A DNA stretch of 64,000 nt. It comes from Nocardia sp. CNY236. GTDB lineage: Bacteria > Actinomycetota > Actinomycetes > Mycobacteriales > Mycobacteriaceae. Of this stretch, positions 1-9,409 are shown in pieces (position 1 is the stretch's first letter; each line of letters opens with the position of its first letter). The notes below the pieces were generated by a model. That model worked only from the letters and a program-made list of their open reading frames with translations, did no database searches and had not been told where the DNA came from. The stretch lies in assembly GCF_000482385.1 (NCBI RefSeq), contig NZ_AXVD01000015.1, forward strand, positions 122,951 to 186,950. Reading direction: 5' to 3'. Both the position numbers and the translations under genes were made by a program.

Positions 1-147
1 AACAAGGACTACACCGCACGCGAGGTCTTTGCCGAGGAGAAGGCACTGTGGTGGGCCCGCGCGGTCGCAGTATGGCCGGACTATGGAAACGATGAGACCG
101 AAACCGATCGTCGGATCCCGGTCTTCGTCCTCACCCCACAGGAGTGA
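1..147 (+). CDS. Deazaflavin (F420)-type nitroreductase-family oxidoreductase, C-terminal fragment
   Basis: An open frame enters from the left edge and stops at TGA 145-147, leaving the last 48 residues. The visible tail has ARE near its start, then [11 protein letters not shown], a PDY motif and a final IPVFVLTP. This pattern is typical of the end of the Ddn/DUF385 family of small split-barrel oxidoreductases that use F420 or a similar deazaflavin. The N-terminal cofactor-binding part lies outside the window, so the substrate cannot be judged. A strong hairpin follows between this gene and ilvA. The family call rests only on the tail. Confidence 0.6.
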   Translation, partial: NKDYTAREVFAEEKALWWARAVAVWPDYGNDETETDRRIPVFVLTPQE

Positions 148-189
148 CGCCCAACGCCCACATTCCAGATCGCTGGTAACCGCCGAGTA

Positions 190-230
190 GCTGCCACCCG
201 CCGCGGCACATCGGGGCGCCGGGTGGCAGC
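190..230 (+). terminator. Hairpin between the deazaflavin oxidoreductase gene and ilvA
   Basis: GCTGCCACCCG (190-200) pairs perfectly with CGGGTGGCAGC (220-230) across a 19-nt loop, giving an 11-bp GC-rich stem followed by ATAATT. It probably terminates the upstream gene. It ends only 8 nt before the ilvA start, so it could instead act in the ilvA leader. Confidence 0.55.
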
Positions 231-238
231 ATAATTGG

Positions 239-1594
239 GTGCCCAATCCGCTGAATGCTTTCGACGTGCCCACTGAATCCCGTCCTGCGCTCACCGCGGA
301 CGAGATCGATGCCGCCGCCAAGCGAATTGCCGACGTCATCGACCCGACGCCGCTCCAGCGAAGTGCACGGTTGTCTACGCTGACCGGCGCGAATGTCTAC
401 CTCAAGCGCGAAGATCTCGGTGCGGTCCGCTCCTACAAACTGCGCGGGGCCTACAACCTGGTGATGCAGCTGACCGAGCAGGAGCGCGCCGCCGGCGTGG
501 TCGCGGCCAGCGCGGGCAACCACGCACAGGGCGTCGCGTTCGCCTGCCAAGCGCTGGGAATCACCGCGCGCATCTATGTGCCGGCAACGACGCCGAAGCA
601 GAAACGCGACCGAATCCGGGCTCACGGTGGACAGTTCGTCGACCTGATCGCCCTCGGGGAAACCTACGACGCGGCAGCCATGGCCGCAACCGACGACGTG
701 GCCCGCACCGGAGCCACCATGGTGCCGCCGTTCGACGATGCCCGCACCGCCGCCGGCCAGGGCACCATTGCCGCAGAGATCCTCGAACAGCTCGGTACCG
801 CCCCGGACCTGGTGGTCGTCCCCGTAGGCGGCGGCGGCTGCCTGGCGGGCATCGGCACCTACCTGCGGGCGCGGTCGCCACACACCGGGATTCTCGGTGT
901 GGAGCCGGCAGGCGCGCCCTCGATGACCGCTGCCCTGGTGGCAGGCGGTCCGGTGACGCTGCCCGACATCGACCCATTCGTCGACGGCGCCGCGGTACGC
1001 CGGATCGGCGCCGTGCCGTTCGCCGCGGTGTCCGGATTCGGCGGCCGGGTGGTGTCACATGCCTCGCTGCCGCTACTCACCAGCACCGAATCCCCCCGAG
1101 GGGAGGGCGCCTTTCAGATCATGCAGGTCGATGAAGGCGCAATCTGCACCACCATGCTCGAGCTGTACCAGATGGAGGGCATCATCGCCGAGCCGGCCGG
1201 CGCGCTCACCGTGACAGCGCTCACGGAGATCACCCCGCAACCGAATGCGACGGTGGTGTGCCTGGTATCCGGAGGCAACAACGATGTCTCACGGTACGGC
1301 GAAGTCATCGAGCGTTCCCTGGTGCATCGCGGCCTCAAACACTATTTTCTGGTGGACTTTCCTCAGGAGCCCGGCGCCCTGCGGCGCTTCCTCGACGAGG
1401 TGCTCGGGCCCAACGACGACATCACGCTGTTCGAGTACGTCAAGCGAAACAATCGCGAGACCGGTGCAGCACTGGTCGGCATCGAACTCGGCGCACCGGA
1501 CGGGCTCGGGCCGTTGTTGGAGCGGATGCGGCGGTCCCCGATCCAATGCGAGCGCCTCGAGCCGGATTCTCCGGCCTATCGCTACCTCACCTGA
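239..1594 (+). CDS. ilvA: Threonine ammonia-lyase (threonine deaminase), biosynthetic
   Basis: A PLP enzyme that deaminates L-threonine to 2-oxobutanoate, the first step of isoleucine synthesis in the cytosol. The PLP lysine is in SYKLRGAYN (about K67), the phosphate-binding glycine loop is VPVGGGGC (about 195-201), and AGNHAQG is present near 92-98. The C-terminal ACT-like regulatory domain (LVDFPQEPGALRRFLDEVLG to the end) should carry isoleucine feedback. The protein is 451 aa against about 429 in M. tuberculosis Rv1559. Most of the excess is a roughly 20-residue in-frame insertion near residues 273-292, between GGRVV and QIMQVDEGA. The GTG at 239 has no clear ribosome site; GTG 266 is an alternative start. 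Identity is certain, the start less so. Confidence 0.95.
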   Translation: MPNPLNAFDVPTESRPALTADEIDAAAKRIADVIDPTPLQRSARLSTLTGANVYLKREDLGAVRSYKLRGAYNLVMQLTEQERAAGVVAASAGNHAQGVAFACQALGITARIYVPATTPKQKRDRIRAHGGQFVDLIALGETYDAAAMAATDDVARTGATMVPPFDDARTAAGQGTIAAEILEQLGTAPDLVVVPVGGGGCLAGIGTYLRARSPHTGILGVEPAGAPSMTAALVAGGPVTLPDIDPFVDGAAVRRIGAVPFAAVSGFGGRVVSHASLPLLTSTESPRGEGAFQIMQVDEGAICTTMLELYQMEGIIAEPAGALTVTALTEITPQPNATVVCLVSGGNNDVSRYGEVIERSLVHRGLKHYFLVDFPQEPGALRRFLDEVLGPNDDITLFEYVKRNNRETGAALVGIELGAPDGLGPLLERMRRSPIQCERLEPDSPAYRYLT

Positions 1595-1628
1595 CCGGCG
1601 CGCAAGCGACGCGACCAGGCCGCTTCGG

Positions 1629-2876
1629 TCACGCCGCCTTCGACGGGGCGCTCGACGGTACCCGGCCGGGTCCAGCGCGCAGGCAGCGCATCATGAGCGG
1701 CAACAACCAGAAGGCCGCCGGCTGATCGTAGCCCAGCTGAGCGGCGGACAGCCGGTTGTGTACGAACCCGACCGACAGCCCCAGCCGCGGCTCGACCCAC
1801 CCGAACGAACCACCCAGACCCAGGTGACCGAACCCGGCGTGGGCGCCTGGCATCGGCAGTGAGTGGTAGCCGAGGCGCCACAGCATGGGCAGGTAGAACA
1901 ACGCATGGTCGGGCTGATAGGTCTCGACACGACGCAACGCCTTCATGGTGTGGTCGCCGAGGTACCTGCGGCCGGCCCCGATGCCGTCATTGGCGAGCGC
2001 GCTGTACATCGCCGCCAATGCCGGGGCGGTGCACACACCATTGGCCGCACCCAATTCGGTGTCCAGGATCGCCGGATTCCGGCCCTCCACAATGGTTTCC
2101 AGACCAGGCAGGAAAAGGCCGCGGGTCACGGCACCTAGTGCGCCCGGGATCCGATGGCCACGACCGAGAACCGCGGCGCCGAGTGGTCTCGCGAGCATGC
2201 CGAGCTGGGAATCGGCCAGCGGAGCGAAGCTGGTCGCCGAATCCGCGGGGGGTCGGCCCAGATGCAGACCCTCGATACCGAGCGGCTCGACGACCTCGGT
2301 CCGGATCAGCTCGCCCAGGCTGGCGCCCGTGATCGCACGCGTCAGGCCGGCAACCAACCAGCCGAAGGTGAGTGCGTGATAGGCAGGCCGACCGAGCAGG
2401 CGATCGGGCTTCGCCGCGGCGAGGCGCTGCTCCATGAGCCGATGGTCGAGCACGTCGGTCGGGCCGGACGCGATCGGCGCCAATCCGGACAGACCCGCAC
2501 GGTGTGACAGCATCTGGCGGACGGTGATCTTGTGCTTGCCGTTGGCTGCGAACTCCGGCCAATACTCGGCCACCGGGGCCGAATAATCGAGCAATCCGCG
2601 GTCGGCGAGGCGATGTACCACCATGGCGGTAATCCCCTTCGTGGCGGAGAACACGATCGTGCCGGTATCTCTCGTCCACGGAACGTCACCACCGGAGCCG
2701 ATCCAGATGTCCACCAGCGGCTCTTCGTTCCGGTAGAGCGCGAATGCCGCGCCGGCACCCCGGCGGTTGCCGAATGCCCGTGCAAAAGCGCGCACGAACG
2801 GTGCGAATTCGGCGGCTGCGCTGCCACCCATCCCCGGGGGAAGAACCGCGAGGTCCCCGGAAGCGACGTTGCTCAT
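1629..2876 (-). CDS. Serine beta-lactamase-like / class C-type esterase family protein
   Basis: A 415-aa protein of the beta-lactamase/penicillin-binding-protein-like esterase family (EstB/LACTB type). The SxxK nucleophile motif is in FSATKGITAMV, about 75 residues from the start. A conserved Tyr in YHALTFGW and a late HLGLGGSFGW glycine motif follow, the usual order for the family. Class C lactamases normally have YxN, so esterase, D-aminopeptidase or lipase-like activity is at least as likely as beta-lactam resistance. No signal peptide is visible, so it is probably cytosolic. The frame stays open upstream of 2876, but MSNVASGDLAVLPP fits the family N-terminus. It is convergent with ilvA and divergent from the methyltransferase gene. 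Confidence 0.8.
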   Translation of the reverse strand: MSNVASGDLAVLPPGMGGSAAAEFAPFVRAFARAFGNRRGAGAAFALYRNEEPLVDIWIGSGGDVPWTRDTGTIVFSATKGITAMVVHRLADRGLLDYSAPVAEYWPEFAANGKHKITVRQMLSHRAGLSGLAPIASGPTDVLDHRLMEQRLAAAKPDRLLGRPAYHALTFGWLVAGLTRAITGASLGELIRTEVVEPLGIEGLHLGRPPADSATSFAPLADSQLGMLARPLGAAVLGRGHRIPGALGAVTRGLFLPGLETIVEGRNPAILDTELGAANGVCTAPALAAMYSALANDGIGAGRRYLGDHTMKALRRVETYQPDHALFYLPMLWRLGYHSLPMPGAHAGFGHLGLGGSFGWVEPRLGLSVGFVHNRLSAAQLGYDQPAAFWLLPLMMRCLRAGPGRVPSSAPSKAA

Positions 2877-2953
2877 ACTTCCACGGTAGTGGCGTGGATC
2901 ATATCCGGCAAAGTTCGTATCTGCGACGCACCGGTGCGTGCCAGAGTTGAGGA

Positions 2954-3571
2954 GTGGGTATCTATGACACGCAGGTGGTCCCCCGGCTCGTCGACCTGGC
3001 CTGCGGGCGGCGTGCTCACGACGAGCTACGCGAGCGGGTGTGTCGCGAGCTGCACGGCCACGTGGTGGAGATCGGATTCGGATCGGGACTGAATGTGCCG
3101 TTCTACCCGGCTGCGGTTCGCTCGGTCGGCGCGGTGGAACCCTCCGATGCCGGCTGGCGACTCGCGCGTGGGCGAGTCGCCGCGGCCACGGTGCCGATCG
3201 AACGGATCGGACGCGACGGGCAAGCACTCGCCGCGGCGGACAACACGTTCGACTGCGCACTGTCGACCTGGACGATGTGCACCATCCCGGACGTCACCGC
3301 TGCGCTGTTGCAGGTACGCCGAGCACTCGTCCCGGGCGGAACCCTGCACTTCGTCGAGCACGGGCGGGCTCCGGACCGTGCAGTGCGGGTCTGGCAACAC
3401 CGCCTGAATCCGATCCAGCAGAAACTCTGCGGCGGCTGTCACCTGAACCGTGATATCCGCGGCCTGGTGACCCAAGCCGGCTTCGAGATCCGCAACGCGG
3501 ACTCGTTCTACGGCGCCGGCGCCCCGCGATTCGAGGCCGCCTTCACCCTCGGCGTCGCCGTGGCGCCGTAA
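2954..3571 (+). CDS. Class I SAM-dependent methyltransferase, METTL7/type 11-like
   Basis: A 205-aa Rossmann methyltransferase. Motif I is VVEIGFGSGLN near residues 37-47, an acidic VEPSD follows at the end of strand 2, and the post-motif LSTWTMCTIPDV and LRPGG-like LVPGGTLHFVEHG are clear. The tail with WQHRLNPIQQKLCGGCHLNRD resembles METTL7-like lipid/thiol methyltransferases and many actinobacterial homologues. The substrate is unknown. The GTG start at 2954 is preceded by the ribosome site GAGGA. The 77-bp gap to the divergent esterase gene should hold both promoters. Confidence 0.8.
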   Translation: MGIYDTQVVPRLVDLACGRRAHDELRERVCRELHGHVVEIGFGSGLNVPFYPAAVRSVGAVEPSDAGWRLARGRVAAATVPIERIGRDGQALAAADNTFDCALSTWTMCTIPDVTAALLQVRRALVPGGTLHFVEHGRAPDRAVRVWQHRLNPIQQKLCGGCHLNRDIRGLVTQAGFEIRNADSFYGAGAPRFEAAFTLGVAVAP

Positions 3572-3645
3572 CAGCTCCGCCGAAGTCACGTGAGGGCCGA
3601 AACCGGCATTACCGCAGCGCTCTTCGCGGGCGCGCGGACAACGCG

Positions 3646-6600
3646 TCAGTTGGTGAGACAGCCCGGACCCAGTAGCGCCTTCAGGTCACCCATCAGCGCC
3701 GACGATGGCGAAACCCGCAATCGGTCGTCGAGTTTCAACAGCGTGGCCTGATCGCCGGCGCCGACCAAACGCACGTGGACATCCGAAGTGCCCGGGTGAC
3801 TGTGCAGCACTCGCTTGAGCGCGCCGACCTTGTCCGGGGTGCACATCCGTGTCGGAATGGTGACCGACAGTGGTTTGGCCACACCGAGTGCGGAAAGATC
3901 GGGCACAGCGAGGTCGTTGGCGATCAACGAGATCCGGTCGTCGCGAACCGACACCCGAGCGCGTACCAACACCACGGCGTCCTCGACGACGTCCATGCCG
4001 TACACCGAGTACGCCTGCGGGAAGAACAGCACCTCGATGCCGCCGGTGAGATCCTCCAACTGCGCCGACGCCCAGGCCAGTCCATTCTTGTTGATGCGTC
4101 GGTTCACCGAGGCCAGAATGCCGCCCACCGTGACCTGTGACCCGTCTTTGACATCGCCTGCCAGGATCGCGGGCAGCTGCGCATCCACTTGGGCCGCGAG
4201 TACATGCTCGATGCCGTTGAGAGGATGGCCGGACACATACAGCCCGAGCATCTCCCGCTCGAGCGCCAGCCGATGCTTGGACTCCCACTCCTCGTCGGGC
4301 ACTTTCACAGTGAATACCGATGTGACCGACTCGTCCGCCTCGGCGCCACCGAACAGGTCGAACTGTCCGATCGCCTCGGCCTTCTTGGTGGCCATCACGG
4401 CGTCGATCGCATCGGAGTGAATCAGCATCAAACCCTTGCGGGGGTGGCCGAGCGAGTCGAAACCGCCTGCCTTGATCAGCGATTCGGTGACCTTCTTGCT
4501 CGCGGCGATCGCGTCGATCTTGTCGAGGTAGTCGGAGAAGTCGGTGTACTTCGACTTCTCCGTGCGCGCTTGAATGATCGAGGCCACCACATTGGTACCG
4601 ACATTGCGGACCGCACCGAGGCCGAAGCGGATGTCCTTGCCCACCGAGGCGAAGTTCTGCTCGGATTCGTTGACATCCGGCGGTAGCACGGTGATGCCGA
4701 GGCGACGGCAGTCCGACAGGTACACCGCGGCCTTGTCCTTGTCGTCACCGACCGACGTGAGCAGACCGGCCATGTACTCGGCGGGATAGTTGGCCTTGAG
4801 GTAGGCGGTCCAGAACGACACCAAACCGTAGCCCGCGGCGTGCGATTTGTTGAACGCATAGCCAGCGAACGGGAGGATGGTGTCCCACAGTGCCTTCACC
4901 GCGCCCTCGGAGAATCCATTGGCGGTCATACCCGCATGGAAGTCCTTGTATTCGGCTTCGAGGACTTCGAGCTTCTTCTTGCCCATCGCCTTGCGCAGTG
5001 CGTCGGCCTTACCCATCGAGTAGGAGGCGACCTTCTGCGCGATCATCATGATCTGCTCTTGGTAGACGATCAGACCATAGGTCTCGGCGAGAACCTCTTC
5101 GAGCGCATCGGCCAGTTCGGGATGGATCGGCGTGATCGGTTGCCGCCCGTTCTTGCGGTCGGCATAGTCGTTGTGCGCATTCATCCCCATCGGACCGGGG
5201 CGATACAACGCGAGCACAGCCACGATGTCGTTGAAACCGGTGGGTTGCATGCGGCGCAGCAAGTCGCGCATCGGTCCACCATCGAGCTGGAAAACACCGA
5301 GAGTATCTCCGCGCGAGAGCAATTCGTAGGTCGCGGAGTCCTCCAGCGGCAGGTTGTCCATGTCCAGGTCGACGCCCCGGTTGGACTTGATGTTGTCCAG
5401 TGCGTCGCCGATGACGGTGAGGTTGCGCAGACCGAGGAAGTCCATCTTCAGCAAGCCGATGGCCTCGCACGACGGGTAGTCCCACCCGGTGATGATCGCC
5501 CCGTCCTGCGGCCGCTTCCATACCGGAATGGCGTCCTGCAAAGGCTCCGAGGACATGATCACCGCGCACGCGTGCACCCCGGCGTTACGAATCAAGCCCT
5601 CGAGTCCGCGGGCGGTTTCGTAGATCTTGGCGACATCGGCATTGGTGCCGATGAGTTCACGGACCTCGGCAGCCTCCTTGTACCGCTCGTGGTCGGGGTC
5701 CATGATGCCCGACAGCGGGATGTCCTTCGCCATGATCGGCGGCGGCAACGCCTTGGAGATCTGGTCTGCGATGGCGAAGCCGGGCTGGCCGAACTGGACG
5801 CGCGCGGAGTCCTTGATCGCGGCCTTGGTCTTGATGGTGCCGAATGTGATCACCTGAGCGACCCGATCGCTACCCCATTTGTCGGTCGCGTAGCGCACCA
5901 TCTCACCGCGGCGGCGGTCGTCGAAGTCGATATCGATATCGGGCGCCGACGGGCGCTCCGGGTTGAGGAACCGTTCGAACAGCAATCCATGCGGCAACGG
6001 GTCGATATTGGTGATACCCAGCGCGTAGGCCACCAACGAACCGGCCGCGGACCCGCGGCCGGGCCCGACCCGGATGCCGACCTCCCGCGCGTGCGCGACG
6101 AGATCGCCGACGACGAGGAAATACGCGGGAAAGCCCTTCTGCTCGATGACGTCCAGCTCGTAGTGGGCGCGCGCGAAGTACTCCTGCGCAACCCCGGCCG
6201 GAAACCGGCGCGCCAAGCCGCGGTCGACTTCTTTGCGCAACCACGAGTTCTGATCCTCCCCATCGGGCACGGGGAAGACCGGCATCCGGTCCTTGAAGGC
6301 CCACACCTCGTCGTAGGATCGGACACGTTCACCGATCAGCACCGTGTTGTCGCACGCGCCGGGGACCTCGCTGTCCCAGAGTGCGCGCATCTCCTCGGCA
6401 GACTTCAGGTAATACCCATCGCCGTCGAACTTGAAGCGAGTGGGGTCCGACAGCGTCTTACCGGTTTGGACGCACAGCAGTGCTTCGTGGTTTCGGGACT
6501 GATCCTTGGTGACGTAGTGGCAGTCGTTGGTGGCCAACGGCCGAATGCCCAATTGCTTGCCGACGCGAAGCAACCCTTCGCGGACCCGGCGCTCGATCGA

Positions 6601-7194
6601 CAGACCATGGTCCATGACCTCCAGGAAGAAGTTTTCCGGTCCGAAAATCTCCTGCCATTTGGCCGCGGCCTCCAGCGCTTCGCGCTCATGACCGAGGCGC
6701 AGTCGGGTCTGCACCTCACCGGAGGGGCACCCGGTGGTGGCGATGATGCCCTCGGCATGCTCGGCGATGATCTCCGCGTCCATGCGTGCCCACTTGCCGA
6801 GTTGGCCTTCGATCGACGCCAGGGACGACAGCTTGAACAGATTGCGCAGACCCGTGGCGTTCTCTGCGACCATGGTCATATGGGTGTAGGCACCCGAGCC
6901 GGAGACATCGTCGCCCTTCTGGCTCGGATCTCCCCACCGCACGCGTTTGTTGTCGAACCGGGACGCGGGTGCGACGTAGGCCTCGATCCCGATGATCGGC
7001 TTGATGCCGTGGCGGGTGGCGGAGTTGTAGAACTCCGCTGCCCCGTACATATTGCCGTGGTCGGTCATCCCGACCGCAGTCATCCCGAGTCGCTCGGCCT
7101 CGGCGAACAGTGGCGAGATCTTGGCCGCCCCATCGAGCATCGAATACTCGGTGTGATTGTGCAGATGGACGAATGATCCGGACGAAGCGGCCAA
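3646..7194 (-). CDS. dnaE1: DNA polymerase III alpha subunit (replicative DnaE1)
   Basis: The replicative polymerase. It has the N-terminal PHP domain ([13 protein letters not shown] near residue 10), which acts as the proofreading 3'-5' exonuclease in actinobacterial DnaE1. The polymerase core has the catalytic acidic motif PDIDIDFDD at about 418. A helix-hairpin-helix region and a late OB fold ([18 protein letters not shown], about 1020) follow. Nearly the whole length parallels M. tuberculosis DnaE1 (1184 aa; here 1182). The frame is open upstream, but I place the start at TTG 7194, which gives [14 protein letters not shown] and has GGAGGA about 9 nt upstream. The long opposite-strand open frame here is a coding shadow. 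Confidence 0.97.
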   Translation of the reverse strand: MAASSGSFVHLHNHTEYSMLDGAAKISPLFAEAERLGMTAVGMTDHGNMYGAAEFYNSATRHGIKPIIGIEAYVAPASRFDNKRVRWGDPSQKGDDVSGSGAYTHMTMVAENATGLRNLFKLSSLASIEGQLGKWARMDAEIIAEHAEGIIATTGCPSGEVQTRLRLGHEREALEAAAKWQEIFGPENFFLEVMDHGLSIERRVREGLLRVGKQLGIRPLATNDCHYVTKDQSRNHEALLCVQTGKTLSDPTRFKFDGDGYYLKSAEEMRALWDSEVPGACDNTVLIGERVRSYDEVWAFKDRMPVFPVPDGEDQNSWLRKEVDRGLARRFPAGVAQEYFARAHYELDVIEQKGFPAYFLVVGDLVAHAREVGIRVGPGRGSAAGSLVAYALGITNIDPLPHGLLFERFLNPERPSAPDIDIDFDDRRRGEMVRYATDKWGSDRVAQVITFGTIKTKAAIKDSARVQFGQPGFAIADQISKALPPPIMAKDIPLSGIMDPDHERYKEAAEVRELIGTNADVAKIYETARGLEGLIRNAGVHACAVIMSSEPLQDAIPVWKRPQDGAIITGWDYPSCEAIGLLKMDFLGLRNLTVIGDALDNIKSNRGVDLDMDNLPLEDSATYELLSRGDTLGVFQLDGGPMRDLLRRMQPTGFNDIVAVLALYRPGPMGMNAHNDYADRKNGRQPITPIHPELADALEEVLAETYGLIVYQEQIMMIAQKVASYSMGKADALRKAMGKKKLEVLEAEYKDFHAGMTANGFSEGAVKALWDTILPFAGYAFNKSHAAGYGLVSFWTAYLKANYPAEYMAGLLTSVGDDKDKAAVYLSDCRRLGITVLPPDVNESEQNFASVGKDIRFGLGAVRNVGTNVVASIIQARTEKSKYTDFSDYLDKIDAIAASKKVTESLIKAGGFDSLGHPRKGLMLIHSDAIDAVMATKKAEAIGQFDLFGGAEADESVTSVFTVKVPDEEWESKHRLALEREMLGLYVSGHPLNGIEHVLAAQVDAQLPAILAGDVKDGSQVTVGGILASVNRRINKNGLAWASAQLEDLTGGIEVLFFPQAYSVYGMDVVEDAVVLVRARVSVRDDRISLIANDLAVPDLSALGVAKPLSVTIPTRMCTPDKVGALKRVLHSHPGTSDVHVRLVGAGDQATLLKLDDRLRVSPSSALMGDLKALLGPGCLTN

Positions 7195-7401
7195 GACGGT
7201 CCTTCCTCCCAAGGTCTCGGCGGGGGTTGGCTGGACCGATTCTAGGGGGGGCCACCGACGGGCGCGCGATCGCTGTCGGCGGCGCACAGGCGCTCGGCGT
7301 GTCCCGCAAAGCGCCACTCGGCGCGTCCTGGTGCTGCGCCGAGAAGTGTCCGGCTATTCCGCCCGCTCCGGGGGCCTGCCGCGCAGCGGCCCCCGTCGCG
7401 A

Positions 7402-7584
7402 TCACATCCGATCGCGACGGGCGTCCATAGGTCGGTCGCTGCCGGGGCCGACGCGGAGGTGTTCGAACCGCTCGCCGTGGGTATTCATTCGAAGCGGCGG
7501 ACCCGGCCACACGCAGATGAGGGGCCCGGGTCCGCCGACCACTGTGCTCGCGCTACCCATACGAGCGAAATCCGTCTGAACCAT
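7402..7584 (-). CDS. Possible small protein, 60 aa, unknown
   Basis: A short open frame beginning MVQTDFARMGSAS and ending at 7402. The ATG at 7584-7582 has a good ribosome site (GGAGAG, 7 nt upstream). Composition is ordinary (Gly, Pro, Arg) with no membrane segment or known domain. It lies upstream of dnaE1 in the same direction and divergent from the 7651 operon. The only support is the ribosome site and placement, so it may be non-coding. Confidence 0.35.
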   Translation of the reverse strand: MVQTDFARMGSASTVVGGPGPLICVWPGPPLRMNTHGERFEHLRVGPGSDRPMDARRDRM

Positions 7585-7650
7585 CGCGTCGCACTCTCCG
7601 TGGACAAGGTGTGACCGGCGTGCTGCCGGCCGCACCTTCGAGGAGATCAG

Positions 7651-8322
7651 ATGAAACGATCAGGGCCATGGCTCACCCTGGCGGCGGTAGCAGCGCTCGG
7701 CGCAGTGCTGTTGGTCGTCAACATGTCCAAAGAGGCCGAGCCGGCCGCAGGGTCACCGACATCCGCGGCCAACGCCGCCAGCGCGGTGACACCGAACACC
7801 GAAACGCCACCGAACACCGAAACGCCACAGTCGACAACCGAGGCCTTTCCCACGCAGGCCGACTATGTGGGGACCATCCCGGTGTCCACCGGTGCGCCGA
7901 TCACCCTGGCGATCGCCGTCGAGGGCGACAAGGCGATCGCATATGCCTGTGACGGTGACGCCGTCGAGTCCTGGCTGCGCGGCGCCGCACTCGGTGCCAC
8001 GCTGCAACTCGACGGCAAGAGCGAGGCCAGGCTCGACGGCCGCTACGACGGCACGACGGTCACCGGGACGCTGTCGCTCGGCGGCACGCAATGGGACTTC
8101 ACGGCCACGCCCGTCGATGAACCCGCCGGTCTCTATGTCTACCGCAGCGGCGGCGTCCGGCAGAGTTGGATCGTCGATGCGAACGGTGTCGTGACCGGCG
8201 TGCAGCGTGGTGCCGATGGGACACGGTCACCGGCTCCGGTTCTGTCGCCGGATGCGACGGCAACAGTCGATGGCGAGACGGTGACTGCACGCAGGGTCAG
8301 TGGTGGCGACGATGCCCACTGA
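7651..8322 (+). CDS. Membrane-anchored or secreted protein of unknown function
   Basis: A 223-aa protein with an N-terminal hydrophobic segment (WLTLAAVAALGAVLLVVN, residues about 6-23), then a low-complexity Ala/Thr/Pro linker containing two tandem copies of PNTETP (18-bp DNA repeat near 7792-7827). A probably beta-rich extracytoplasmic domain follows from about residue 70. There is no lipobox. The start has a strong ribosome site (GAGGAG). It is first of a tight operon with a multi-TM protein and a Rieske protein, so an envelope redox or scaffold role is plausible but not shown by sequence. I recognise no named family. Confidence 0.7.
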   Translation: MKRSGPWLTLAAVAALGAVLLVVNMSKEAEPAAGSPTSAANAASAVTPNTETPPNTETPQSTTEAFPTQADYVGTIPVSTGAPITLAIAVEGDKAIAYACDGDAVESWLRGAALGATLQLDGKSEARLDGRYDGTTVTGTLSLGGTQWDFTATPVDEPAGLYVYRSGGVRQSWIVDANGVVTGVQRGADGTRSPAPVLSPDATATVDGETVTARRVSGGDDAH

Positions 8323-8881
8323 ACCAGAAACCACACCGATGGTTCCGATCCGACCCGCTGTGGCCATCACCATCCCCGTGATGGTCGGCGCCGCGGTCGC
8401 CGTGGTTCTGGGCGTCTACGGCCAGGTTCACGAGCCGCGGTTCTTCTCCGTCAATGTGGCGGGCTTTTCCAGCCCGACAGCGGTGAAGTCGTGGCTGGCC
8501 ACACTCGCCGTGGTCTTGGGCCTCGGGCAGGTGGCCTCCGCCATGGTGATGTACGGTCGGCTGCCCCGACTGGGATCGCCCCGGTGGATCGGTGCGGCCC
8601 ATGTGTGGTCGGGCAGGCTGGCCGTGCTGGCCAGCGTCCCGGTCGCGGTGCACTGCCTGTACGCGCTGGGCTTCCAACATTCCCAGTCCCGTGTCCTGCT
8701 GCATTCACTACTGGGCTGCTTCTTCTACGGCGCCTTCGTCGCCAAGATGCTGTTGCTCACCCGAAAGGGCCTGCCCGGTTGGATCGTCCCAGTCGCCGGT
8801 GGCATGGTGTTCACCGGCCTCACCGGCGTCTGGTTGACGTCCGCGCTGTGGTTCTTCCAGCACAACGGCCTCGTCTTCTGA
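8309..8881 (+). CDS. DUF6529-like membrane protein, cytochrome b561-type topology
   Basis: A 190-aa integral membrane protein with about four or five TM helices and histidines near helix ends (AAHVWSG, AVHCLYALGFQH, LLHSLLG). This arrangement could bind heme as in small b561-like proteins; heme binding is inference. It overlaps the preceding gene by 14 nt with ATG 8309 (GTG 8300 is also in frame). The next gene, a Rieske lipoprotein, starts 14 nt after the stop. The context suggests a two-component membrane electron-transfer unit: a membrane b-type protein plus an outside-facing [2Fe-2S] protein. Confidence 0.75.
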   Translation, partial: TMPTEPETTPMVPIRPAVAITIPVMVGAAVAVVLGVYGQVHEPRFFSVNVAGFSSPTAVKSWLATLAVVLGLGQVASAMVMYGRLPRLGSPRWIGAAHVWSGRLAVLASVPVAVHCLYALGFQHSQSRVLLHSLLGCFFYGAFVAKMLLLTRKGLPGWIVPVAGGMVFTGLTGVWLTSALWFFQHNGLVF

Positions 8882-8895
8882 TTGGAACTCGACCC

Positions 8896-9342
8896 ATGAC
8901 CTTCGAACGAACCCATACCCGTCGCGGCGTCGTCATTGCCGGCACGAGCGCTGTCACAGCGGCGGCGCTCACCGCGTGCGCCACCTACGGCAAGGACACC
9001 GCAGCACCGGCAGATGCCGCGCCCGGCTCCGACGGTGATCGGGCAGCCGGCGGCGCTCCGACGGCGACCACGCTCGCCAAGACCACCGACATCCCGGTCG
9101 GTGGGGGCGTGATCATCGGTAACACCGTGGTCACCCAACCCAGCGCCGGCACGTTTGTCGGTCTGTCCTCCACGTGTACCCATGCGGGATGCACAGTGGC
9201 CACCGTGTCCGACGGCACCATCAACTGCCCGTGTCACAACAGCCAATTCGGTTTGGACGGCTCGGTCGCGAAGGGACCGGCCACCAAACCCCTCGCCGAG
9301 AAGCGCATTCGAGTGCAAGGCGATGCGATCATCGCCGAATGA
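8896..9342 (+). CDS. Small Rieske [2Fe-2S] protein with Tat/lipoprotein signal
   Basis: A 148-aa protein with a twin-arginine signal (HTRRGVVIAGTSA) ending in a lipobox-like LTAC, so it is probably exported folded and lipid-anchored outside the membrane. After an Ala/Gly linker comes a compact Rieske domain with both cluster motifs, CTHAGC and CPCHNSQF. These supply the two Cys and two His ligands. It is far shorter than QcrA and lacks its three TM helices, so it is not the bc1 Rieske subunit. Last gene of a three-gene operon; the electron donor and acceptor are unknown. Confidence 0.88.
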   Translation: MTFERTHTRRGVVIAGTSAVTAAALTACATYGKDTAAPADAAPGSDGDRAAGGAPTATTLAKTTDIPVGGGVIIGNTVVTQPSAGTFVGLSSTCTHAGCTVATVSDGTINCPCHNSQFGLDGSVAKGPATKPLAEKRIRVQGDAIIAE

Positions 9343-9373
9343 TCGCATCCGTCGAGCCGGCGCTGCCTGGACC

Positions 9374-9397
9374 GACCGGCGCCTCGGCGCGCCGGTC
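9374..9397. terminator. Bidirectional terminator hairpin between convergent genes
   Basis: GACCGGCGC (9374-9382) and GCGCCGGTC (9389-9397) form a perfect 9-bp stem with a 6-nt loop. It sits in the 67-bp gap between the Rieske gene and the convergent lipoprotein gene. There is no T-run, as is common for actinobacterial terminators. Confidence 0.6.
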
Positions 9398-9409
9398 GAG
9401 CGCGGCCCA

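Noticed and set aside
1629..2876. A beta-lactam resistance gene
   Set aside because: SxxK is present, but the YxN motif and an export signal are not; esterase-type homologues fit better.
4840..7176. 778-aa open frame on the plus strand opposite dnaE1
   Set aside because: Pure antisense shadow of a strongly conserved gene; composition is typical of high-GC frame mirroring and no family is recognisable.
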